From: CAZKGE01 sp964541695
GTDB taxonomy: Bacteria > Bacillota > Clostridia > Christensenellales > CAG-138
Direction of reading: 5' to 3'
Assembly (NCBI GenBank): GCA_964541695.1
Contig: CAZIRB010000027.1
Coordinates: 1 to 23,878, forward strand
Length of the DNA stretch: 23,878 bases
The translations under genes and the position numbers were made by a program. A model generated the notes under the pieces. The model was given only the letters and a program-made list of their open reading frames with translations, had not been told where the DNA came from and ran no database searches. Shown here in pieces: positions 1 to 6,243 of this stretch (position 1 is its first letter; each line of letters begins with the position of its first letter).

Positions 1-22
1 TGCTCCGCCGCCGGTGTTTTTA
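1..22 (+). terminator. possible 3' arm of a terminator cut by the window edge
   Basis: The first 13 bases are identical to the 3' arm of the gapA terminator at 1920-1932 and are followed by a short T-rich run (tgttttta). This looks like the right half of a GC-rich stem whose left half lies outside the window, oriented for a plus-strand transcript. Without the left arm it cannot be confirmed. Confidence 0.25.
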
Positions 23-60
23 GACGCGCCTGCGTTCCGTCGGCCGCGGCCGCCCGTACT

Positions 61-255
61 CTACGCCCGCTCTTCCGGGCCCGCGGCCGCCCTGTCCGCG
101 CAGACCGCCGTCCCCGCATCCGGCCGGCCGCCGGCGCGTTTTGCCCACGCCTTTTGAAAAAGCGCTGCCAAGTCATGCGCGCCGATGCCGGCCAACACGC
201 AGAGAAACGGCATTGCGTAGTAATTGTAGCGCGTCGCGGCCTCTATCAGCACCAT
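61..255 (-). pseudogene. out-of-frame C-terminal part of the GT-C glycosyltransferase
   Basis: This 64-residue reading frame has no ribosome binding site of its own and overlaps the stop of the large membrane protein at 246-1721. Its start (MVLIEAATRYNYYAMPFLC) reads as the conserved end of GT39/GT-C transferases, where an 'IE...RY.Y..MP' segment leads into the last membrane helix. Adding one base near 255-263 (for example ATGGC to ATGGGC on the minus strand) joins the two frames into one protein reading ...GWM-G-IMVLIEA.... It is therefore the tail of the same gene, separated by a frameshift that is either real or a consensus error. The final ~25 residues are Ala/Arg/Gly-rich and probably cytoplasmic. 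Confidence 0.75.
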
Positions 256-1721
256 GATGCCATCCAGCCGAGCGCGACCCAGAGCACCAGATCCGGCGCA
301 TCGGAGGCTGCGCGTCTGCGCAGCAGAACGCCCAGCGCGGCAAACAGATAGATCAGCGTCTGCACGGCATGATCGGCCAGCGCGTAGGTCTTGATAAAGT
401 CGTACAGCCGCGCGTAGCTAAGCCCACCCAACGGCTCGTTCGAATACGGCGTGTCCATACCGTATATAAACAGGCCGTGCGCATAGGCGTCGTAGGCGCC
501 GTTTTTCGAGCACCAGACGGTGACGGTTTTTTTGATCAGCGTGGACGCGAACACCCGCGGATCATGAATTCGTTCCCAGACCGCAGCCATGAACGGTTTC
601 AGCCGGCTCTCCCCGGAGTGGGAAAACGCCAGCTCGCTGTTTTCGTTTGCGAACTTGTTGTCATAGGAGAGCGAACCGCCGGATTCCGGATTGAGCCCGG
701 TCAGAATCTTGAATATAAACCAGTCCTGCGTGGACGTGCTGGAATACCGCTCCGCATGGTACAGGTCCGCGCGCTCGAGCGCCTTCGTGCCGAGCGCCTT
801 GCCCCCAAAGAGCCCGGCCGCCAGAGCCAGCACCACGGCCCCGAGCCGGATCAAACGCTTTTTATCGCGAAAAGCACGGACCATCAGCAGTAGAATCCAT
901 AGGAAACACGCGATCCGCGTCGGCAGTGAGGACGGATGCGCGTATTGCTGCAGCACGAACAGCAATCCGGTCAGAAGACCGAGCATCGCCGCCCAAACAA
1001 GGCGCTTTGCCCGCGCCGCCGCCAGCAGGCAGAATACGGCCGACATGCCGAACAGCACGGAAAGATGCTGGTTCGTCGTCACCTGGGTCATCACAATGTT
1101 TGCCGGATCGACAGCAAACGCCATCGCGCCGAGCAGGCCCGCGCGCTGGTCATAGCGTCGGCCGATCAGATAGATCATCACGCAGACGAGCGACGTGATT
1201 GCGGCCTGTTCAAGCTGCATGCCGCTGACGGTACGCGGAAACAGCCGCATAATCAAGCCGTTGATGACGCCGAACCCAAGGAGGTCCGGCAGCCCCCAAC
1301 CCTCCGCCATCCGGATCAGCGGCACCGGGTCGTGATTCGCAAAGCCGAGCGTCGCGGTACTGTAGAGCTTAAAGTCCTCGGTGGGTATGTATTCAATCCA
1401 CAGCGACAGCATCAGGCGCGGCAGCAGCGCAAGGCAGAGGATCGCGATCGCGCTGATTACCGCGCCGCTCCCCCGCAGGCCGCGGTACAGCAGCGCGCAC
1501 ATCAGGAGCGCACAGCCGGATATCAGCGACAGCGGAAGCCACTGCGTGCGCGAGAAAAACCAATGCCAATACGTGCCATGGATGGAGACGCCAATGCTGA
1601 GCAGGAGGTATACCGCCAAAAACGCAGCGGCGACAATCGAAAGAAACCGATATGTACGGCGGTCCACTCGCTCCGGCCAAACGCTTTTCGGCTGTCCGTT
1701 TTCGATGGATAAATCCGACAT
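246..1721 (-). CDS. GT-C (GT39/PMT-like) polytopic membrane glycosyltransferase, frameshifted at its 3' end
   Basis: This is a hydrophobic protein of about 491 residues with roughly ten predicted membrane segments, the first near residues 26-46. Early in the chain, around residue 113, the motif PTEDFKLYSTA resembles the acidic first-loop motif of GT-C enzymes, which use a polyprenyl-phosphate sugar donor and transfer the sugar outside the membrane. A loop of about 130 residues before the last helices would be extracytoplasmic. I chose the ATG at 1721 because GGGGGACG lies 4 nt upstream; the upstream ATG at 1739 has no such site. The frame stops at 246, about 60 residues short of a natural end, and the missing end continues in another frame (61-255). 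The GtrB-like transferase at 3079-4011 could supply its donor lipid; that pairing is inference. Acceptor and sugar are unknown. Confidence 0.8.
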   Translation of the reverse strand: MSDLSIENGQPKSVWPERVDRRTYRFLSIVAAAFLAVYLLLSIGVSIHGTYWHWFFSRTQWLPLSLISGCALLMCALLYRGLRGSGAVISAIAILCLALLPRLMLSLWIEYIPTEDFKLYSTATLGFANHDPVPLIRMAEGWGLPDLLGFGVINGLIMRLFPRTVSGMQLEQAAITSLVCVMIYLIGRRYDQRAGLLGAMAFAVDPANIVMTQVTTNQHLSVLFGMSAVFCLLAAARAKRLVWAAMLGLLTGLLFVLQQYAHPSSLPTRIACFLWILLLMVRAFRDKKRLIRLGAVVLALAAGLFGGKALGTKALERADLYHAERYSSTSTQDWFIFKILTGLNPESGGSLSYDNKFANENSELAFSHSGESRLKPFMAAVWERIHDPRVFASTLIKKTVTVWCSKNGAYDAYAHGLFIYGMDTPYSNEPLGGLSYARLYDFIKTYALADHAVQTLIYLFAALGVLLRRRAASDAPDLVLWVALGWMASWC

Positions 1722-1778
1722 GGTACGTCCCCCGTTCATACGCAATGCGTCATATTACTTGGTTTTTCCCTTTGATAC

Positions 1779-1808
1779 ATCATAGCACGCACGGCCTGCC
1801 CCGGGCAA
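1779..1808 (-). promoter_or_regulatory. candidate sigma-A promoter of the GT-C gene
   Basis: Read on the minus strand, TTGCCC (1803-1808) and TATGAT (1779-1784) are separated by 18 bp, with the -10 about 58 nt upstream of the ATG at 1721. The match to consensus is moderate. The rest of the 233-bp interval between this gene and gapA holds only the gapA terminator. Confidence 0.45.
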
Positions 1809-1897
1809 GCAAAGAGGCGATCGGAATATCTGCGGTTTCACTCAAAAAGCGGCGCCCGGCCTGCCGATGCAAAACGAACGCAGTAATACAGCGCGAA

Positions 1898-1932
1898 CAA
1901 AAACCGGCGGCGGAGCGAATGCTCCGCCGCCG
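1898..1932 (-). terminator. Rho-independent terminator of gapA
   Basis: A perfect 12-bp stem (1905-1916 with 1921-1932) closes a GAAT loop. On the minus strand it is followed by GGTTTTTG. It lies 22 nt beyond the gapA stop codon. Confidence 0.85.
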
Positions 1933-1954
1933 TTTACATTTCCCAAGATCCGCC

Positions 1955-2968
1955 TTACGCCTTGTCGACCTTCGCCATGTGCTGGATTAAATCCAAGGTC
2001 TTATTGGAATAGCCCCACTCGTTGTCGTACCAGGCGATCAGTTTAACGAAGTGGTCGTTGAGGCTGATGCCCGCGGAGGCGTCGAACACGGACGTGCGCG
2101 GGTCGCCAATGAAATCGCTCGACACGACGGCGTCCTCGGTGTAGCCGATGATGCCCTTCCACTCCGGCGCTTCGGAGGCCTTCTTCATGACGGCCTTGAT
2201 CTCGTCGTAGGTCGCGGCCTTGTCGAGCCGGCAGGTCAGGTCGACGACGGACACGTCGGCCGTCGGCACGCGGAACGACATGCCGGTCAGCTTGCCGTTG
2301 AGCGACGGGATGACCTTGCCGACCGCCTTGGCGGCGCCGGTCGACGACGGAATGATGTTGAACGCCGCGCCGCGGCCGCCGCGCCAGTCCTTGCTGGACG
2401 GGCCGTCGACGGTCTTCTGGGTGGCGGTGGTCGCGTGCACGGTGGTCATGAGGCCCTCGACGATGCCGAAGTTATCGTGGATGACCTTGGCCAGGGGGGC
2501 CAGGCAGTTCGTCGTGCAGGACGCGTTGGAGACGACCTCCATCTCCTTTTTGTAGACGTCGTCGTTGACGCCCATGACGAACATCGGCGCGTCCGCGGAC
2601 GGGGCCGATATGACGACCTTCTTCGCACCGGCTACGATGTGCGCCTTGGCCTTGTCGATCGTCGTAAACACGCCGGACGACTCGACGACGTACTCCGCGC
2701 CGCACGCCTTCCACGGGATCTCCTCCGGATTCTTGCACATATACACCGAAATCGCCTTGCCGTTGACGACGAGCTTATCGCCGTCGACGGCGAGGTCGCC
2801 TTTAAACTGGCCGTGCACGGTATCGTACTTGAGCATGTAGAGCATGTAGTTGGCGTCGATGAACGGGTCGTTGATGCCGACGACGTCGACCTCCGGGTTG
2901 TTGATGGACGCGCGGAACACGAGGCGTCCGATTCTGCCGAATCCGTTGATGCCTACCTTCGTTGCCAT
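1955..2968 (-). CDS. gapA: type I glyceraldehyde-3-phosphate dehydrogenase
   Basis: This 337-residue cytosolic enzyme oxidises and phosphorylates glyceraldehyde-3-phosphate to 1,3-bisphosphoglycerate with NAD+. The N-terminal Rossmann motif INGFGRIGR starts at residue 7. The catalytic motif SNASCTTNCLAP places the nucleophile at Cys151, and NEWGYSN near the C-terminus is the usual closing motif. I chose the ATG at 2968 because AAAGGAGAT sits about 10 nt upstream; the in-frame ATG at 3004 lacks a site. The S-loop reads PSSKDWRGGRGAAFNIIPSS, which resembles the proteobacterial/eukaryotic Gap lineage more than the PHKDLRRARAAA form usual in Bacillus and Clostridium. Base composition matches its neighbours, so any transfer would be old. 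The gene has its own terminator and probably its own promoter, so it appears monocistronic. Confidence 0.97.
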   Translation of the reverse strand: MATKVGINGFGRIGRLVFRASINNPEVDVVGINDPFIDANYMLYMLKYDTVHGQFKGDLAVDGDKLVVNGKAISVYMCKNPEEIPWKACGAEYVVESSGVFTTIDKAKAHIVAGAKKVVISAPSADAPMFVMGVNDDVYKKEMEVVSNASCTTNCLAPLAKVIHDNFGIVEGLMTTVHATTATQKTVDGPSSKDWRGGRGAAFNIIPSSTGAAKAVGKVIPSLNGKLTGMSFRVPTADVSVVDLTCRLDKAATYDEIKAVMKKASEAPEWKGIIGYTEDAVVSSDFIGDPRTSVFDASAGISLNDHFVKLIAWYDNEWGYSNKTLDLIQHMAKVDKA

Positions 2969-3013
2969 AAGAGCTATATCTCCTTTCAAATAATCCCAAT
3001 ACAATCAATCCAA

Positions 3014-3045
3014 AGTATAGTATACCATCCGGTCCGTTCGCGCAA
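3014..3045 (-). promoter_or_regulatory. gapA: candidate gapA promoter with extended -10
   Basis: On the minus strand, TGGTATACTATACT gives two overlapping TATACT hexamers (3014-3019 and 3019-3024), the upstream one preceded by TGn. TTGCGC (3040-3045) lies 15 bp upstream of the first, which is short for a normal spacer, so the extended -10 may carry most of the strength. The 5' leader would be about 45 nt. Confidence 0.5.
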
Positions 3046-3078
3046 TAAAAATAATGCGAAATCTGGCCGGACACGCCG

Positions 3079-4011
3079 CTATTTTTCGCAGTTGATGCGC
3101 TCGGCGACGATGTACAGGGGCCTATTTTGCAATTCGTCGTACATGCGGCCAAAATACATGCCCTGCAGCCCAAGGAAGCACAGCGTGATCCCCTGCAGCA
3201 GCACGACCGCGTCGAGCCCCCAGAGCCAGCCCGGCACGCCGCACGTTGCCGCGAGCACGACGAGCGCGATCAATCCCAGTCCGGCGAGCACGCACACGCC
3301 GACGCCGAGCTGGCCCGGCAGCACGAGGGGCTTATGCGAAAAGCCCGTGATACCGTCGGTCGCGAGCTTGAGCATCTTCTTGAGCGTGTACTTCGTCCTG
3401 CCCGCGAACCGCTCCTGCCGCTCGTACTCGATCGGCTCGGCGGCAAAGCCCATCCACGCGGACATGCCACGCAGGAAACGGTTGTGCTCGCGCATGGCGA
3501 GGAACTGGTCCGCGACCTTGCGGTCGATTAAGCGAAAATCGCCGGTGTCGAGGGGGATCGGGTACGCGCTCATCCACGACAACAGCCGGTAATAGCAGGC
3601 CGCGGTGAATTTTTTGAGGAACGTCTCGCCCTTGCGCTTGACGCGCTTGCCGTAGACGATGTCCGCGCCCTGTTCCCAGCGCCCGACCATCGCGGGAATC
3701 AGTTCCGGCGGGTCCTGCAGGTCGACGTCGATGATGATGAGCGCCTGCCCGCCGGCCGCGTCCATGCCGCAGGTGACCGCGAGCTGGTGCCCGAAATTAC
3801 GGGAGAACGAGAGCACCTTCACGTGCTTGTGCGCAGCCGCCAGCTCCCGCAGCTGCCCGAGCGTATCGTCGCGGCTGCCGTCGTTGACATAGATGATCTC
3901 GTAGGGGTGGCCCGTGCTTTGCATCGCCGCGTCCATGCGGGCAAACGAATCCTTGAGCACCTCCTGCTCGTTGAAAACCGGAATAATCAGGGAGAGCAGC
4001 TGATCCTTCAT
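3079..4011 (-). CDS. GT2 glycosyltransferase, GtrB/DPM1-like (polyprenyl-phosphate glycosyltransferase)
   Basis: This 310-residue protein should transfer a sugar from a nucleotide sugar to undecaprenyl phosphate on the cytoplasmic face of the membrane. The GT-A domain shows SLIIPVFNE (residues 7-15), NDGSRD (43-48), the metal-binding DVD (95-97) followed by LQDPPE, and RFAGRTKY (201-208), the signature of the DPM1/GtrB branch. Two membrane helices follow at about 235-256 and 266-286, the usual layout of bacterial GtrB/YfdH-type enzymes. I chose the ATG at 4011 because GGAGG lies 8 nt upstream. It is transcribed divergently from fba from a promoter that shares a -35 box. A plausible partner is the GT-C transferase at 246-1721, which would use the lipid-linked sugar outside the cell. 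The sugar cannot be read from the sequence. Confidence 0.92.
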   Translation of the reverse strand: MKDQLLSLIIPVFNEQEVLKDSFARMDAAMQSTGHPYEIIYVNDGSRDDTLGQLRELAAAHKHVKVLSFSRNFGHQLAVTCGMDAAGGQALIIIDVDLQDPPELIPAMVGRWEQGADIVYGKRVKRKGETFLKKFTAACYYRLLSWMSAYPIPLDTGDFRLIDRKVADQFLAMREHNRFLRGMSAWMGFAAEPIEYERQERFAGRTKYTLKKMLKLATDGITGFSHKPLVLPGQLGVGVCVLAGLGLIALVVLAATCGVPGWLWGLDAVVLLQGITLCFLGLQGMYFGRMYDELQNRPLYIVAERINCEK

Positions 4012-4041
4012 CGTCGAAACCTCCGAATTGTCGCTTTTGTT

Positions 4042-4092
4042 ATTATAGCCCAATTTGGAAAGGTTTGCAAACCTGCCGCTTTGCGCTATAAT
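4042..4092. promoter_or_regulatory. divergent promoters sharing one palindromic -35 box
   Basis: TTGCAA at 4065-4070 is its own reverse complement. Rightward it is followed after 16 bp by TATAAT (4087-4092), giving the fba promoter. Leftward it is followed after 17 bp by TATAAT (plus strand ATTATA, 4042-4047), giving the GT2 gene promoter. The hexamer sits at the centre of a perfect 14-bp palindrome, aggtttgcaaacct (4061-4074). The two polymerases cannot bind at the same time, and the palindrome could also be an operator. Confidence 0.8.
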
Positions 4093-4135
4093 GGGCTTGG
4101 ATCAAAATACCGACGCCACGAGGAGGATCAAATCC

Positions 4136-4955
4136 ATGCCGATTGTCACCAGCACCAAGATGTTTGCGGACGCGTACAAGGGCGGCTACGCCATCGGCGC
4201 GTTCAACGTCAACAATATGGAGATCATCCAGGGGATCACCGAGGCTGCCAAAGAGCTGAGCGCCCCCCTGATTCTGCAGGTTAGCTCCGGCGCGCGCAAG
4301 TACGCCAACCACACGTACCTGATGAAGCTGATCGAGGCCGCCTGCATCGAGACGGACCTGCCCATCTGCGTGCACCTCGACCACGGCGACACGTTCGAGC
4401 TGTGCAAGAGCTGCATCGACGGCGGCTTTTCGTCCGTCATGATCGACGGCTCGCACCACTCGTTTGAGGAGAACGTCGCGCTGACCCGCCGGGTCGTCGA
4501 CTACGCGCACGACCACGGCGTCGTCGTCGAGGGCGAGCTCGGCAAGCTCGAGGGCGTCGAGGACGACGTCAAGGTCGCCGCCGGCATGGGCAGCTACACC
4601 GACCCGGACCAGGTGCAGGAGTTCGTCTCAAAGACCGGCGTGGACTCGCTCGCCATCGCCATCGGCACGAGCCACGGCGCGTACAAGTTCAAGCCCGGCA
4701 CCAAGCCGCAGCTGCGCTTCGACATCCTGCGCGAGGTCGAAAAGCGCCTGCCGGGCTTTCCCATCGTGCTGCACGGCGCGTCGAGCGTGATCCCGGAGTT
4801 CGTCGAAACGATCAACCGCTACGGCGGCAATATGCCGGACGCGATCGGCGTGCCCGAGGACATGCTGCGCGAAGCCGCGCGCATGGCCGTGTGCAAGATC
4901 AACATCGACAGCGACCTGCGGCTCGCCATGACCGCGACCATCCGCAAGTATTTTG
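4136..4955 (+). CDS. fba: class II fructose-1,6-bisphosphate aldolase, 3' end lost in an assembly gap
   Basis: This Zn2+-dependent glycolytic enzyme cleaves fructose-1,6-bisphosphate to glyceraldehyde-3-phosphate and dihydroxyacetone phosphate. The first 273 residues are visible. VHLDHGDT supplies catalytic Asp82 and zinc ligand His83. VEGELG (132-137), GTSHGAYK (His180) and VLHGASS (His213) supply the remaining metal and phosphate-site residues, and NIDSDLR (256-262) is the conserved late motif. I chose the ATG at 4136 because GAGGAGG lies 9 nt upstream; the frame is open further 5' but without a site. Family members are usually about 280-320 residues, so only a short tail is missing in the N run. 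Its product feeds GAPDH, encoded about 1 kb away on the other strand. Confidence 0.96.
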
Positions 4956-5055
4956 NNNNNNNNNNNNNNNNNNNNNNNNNNNNNNNNNNNNNNNNNNNNN
5001 NNNNNNNNNNNNNNNNNNNNNNNNNNNNNNNNNNNNNNNNNNNNNNNNNNNNNNN
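4956..5055. other. assembly gap of exactly 100 N
   Basis: A round 100-N run is the conventional placeholder for a scaffold gap of unknown size. It removes the end of fba, any terminator, and the start and promoter of the next gene. Confidence 0.97.
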
Positions 5056-5978
5056 GCGCCGAGCTGCGCTTCAACCTGACGCGGATCGACGGGCGCTGGA
5101 GCGCCGCCGTCGATAACCGCAGCGAGCAGGCGCTGGACGCGCTCGTCGACGGCATGATAAGCCAAATTGCGGACACGATGATTCCGTCGCGGCCGGAGTT
5201 CCGGCTCATCGAGGTCGCCGAGCATAAGGACGAGGTCCTGTCCTGGGTGTTCGAGGGTGCGGGGCTGCTCGAGGCAACGAGGCTCGAAAACGTGCGCGCG
5301 CTCGACGATTCCCGCTACGAGCTTACCGTGTCCTACCCGTCGCCGGAGCTCGTGTACGCCTATCTCGGCGACGAGCTGTACCGCTCCTACGCCGAGCCGG
5401 TGTTCGGCAGCGTGTCCGTGCGGCTCGTGCCGGACGAAATGGACGCGGCCGCGCTTATGCAGCTGCCGTACAAAAGCGCGGCGCTTGTTGTGCGCTATCG
5501 CGACGGCGCCGCCGTCCCCGAGGACGACAGCGCGCTCTGGCGCGCGTTCTACGACGCGAAGCTAATCGCGGAGCAGGAAACGCGCGCGCGCATCGAGAAG
5601 GACTGGTTGCTCAAGCCGCAGCCGCACCCGAAGTCCGGCGTCGTCGAGGGGATCCGCGAGGGGAATCCGGTCCTTCTGGACCTGACCGGCGTGAGATGGA
5701 AGGAGAGCTGCTTTGTGCGCTTTTTGCGCGCCGAAGCCGTGTTTACGGACAAATCCAACGCGCTTGCGCTCAGCGTCTTCGTCGAAAACGGGGAGAAGGC
5801 CGCCGTGCGCCTGCCCGCCGGGGAGTACCGCGTTGAGCTGCATTACGGCGTCGACTGGTACGGCCCGCAGTATGCGTTCGGGCCCGCGGGGACCGCGCAA
5901 TCGTACCCCGACGTGCTGACCGTCGTGGACGGGCAAAGTGTTACGCTTGCGCTTGCGGCGTTTCTGACGGGCGGCTGA
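5056..5978 (+). CDS. unknown protein, 5' end lost in gap; C-terminal LPAG/WYG domain
   Basis: About 306 residues of an open frame follow the gap; the start is unseen. I do not recognise a family for residues 1-215. They are mixed alpha/beta with no membrane segment, and include a segment beginning ELRFNLTRIDGRW and a charged helix around EQETRARIEKDW. The last ~90 residues contain VRLPAGEYRV and WYGPQYAFGPAG, which align with WLPAGSYQIK and WFGETDLFGDEG in the zinc-ribbon protein at 21117-22499. That shared domain looks like a small beta-sandwich; the fold is inference. The missing N-terminus could hold a zinc ribbon or membrane anchor as in the other protein, but nothing here shows it. A weak terminator follows the stop. 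Confidence 0.75.
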
Positions 5979-6000
5979 AATTTGGGGGGATAATACGGAG

Positions 6001-6031
6001 GCGGCACGAGAGTTGCGCCGCTTTTGTTTTT
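6001..6031 (+). terminator. weak Rho-independent terminator
   Basis: GCGGC (6001-6005) pairs with GCCGC (6017-6021) around an 11-nt loop and is followed by TTTTGTTTTT. It lies 22 nt after the stop of the unknown plus-strand gene. The stem is short but the T tract is good. Confidence 0.55.
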
Positions 6032-6063
6032 GGTTTAGTTGGGGACGGGTCGGGGGTACGATT

Positions 6064-6177
6064 GAGGGCTCCCCACAGTTCACAATGGTCGTGCAGTCCC
6101 CTTGGGTCTACGCTCCCTTGCTCACTGGGCCTGCGCCTCGCTTCATCCGCCACAGGCGGCGCTCGGCTTCGGCCCTC
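6064..6177. repeat. structured intergenic element, unidentified
   Basis: This non-coding stretch is bounded by GAGGGC (6064-6069) and its complement GCCCTC (6172-6177). Inside are further complementary blocks such as CCGCC-ACA-GGCGG and GGGCC with GGCCC, so a branched fold is possible. I see no protein frame with a ribosome binding site and no match to an RNA family I can name. It adjoins the hairpin pair at 6184-6240 and may be part of the same repeat. Confidence 0.4.
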
Positions 6178-6183
6178 TCAACC

Positions 6184-6240
6184 ACCCGCCAAAGGGGGAA
6201 ACCCCCTTTGGCGGGTCAAGGGCGGAGCCCTTGTCAAAAA
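6184..6240 (-). repeat. intergenic double-hairpin repeat, copy 1
   Basis: A perfect 15-bp stem with an AAA loop (6184-6198 with 6202-6216) is followed at once by a 7-bp stem with a GGA loop (6217-6223 with 6227-6233). Read on the minus strand, the order just after the nuclease stop codon is GGATTTTT, small hairpin, then CCCGCCAAAGGGG hairpin. The same order and core sequence recur at 19960-20030, also right after a minus-strand stop codon. The T run precedes the stems on the minus strand, so this is not a standard terminator for that strand. Confidence 0.65.
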
Positions 6241-6243
6241 TCC

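Noticed and set aside
2051..3592. A 513-codon plus-strand open frame across gapA and the GT2 gene.
   Set aside because: It crosses the promoter and intergenic region of two well-supported minus-strand genes and has the composition of an antisense shadow.
4061..4074. The 14-bp palindrome as an insertion-site or terminator stem.
   Set aside because: It lies centrally between two well-spaced -10 boxes, has no loop or T tract, and has no target duplication around it; a promoter or operator role fits better.
5056..5116. Continuation of the fba frame after the first gap as the end of the aldolase.
   Set aside because: The residues (Arg/Ala-rich, stopping at once) do not resemble the conserved aldolase C-terminus, and another frame here carries a long, sensible protein.
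6064..6240. A tRNA, riboswitch or other known RNA gene.
   Set aside because: Stems are present, but no cloverleaf with anticodon and T-loop signatures or known riboswitch core could be found by eye.
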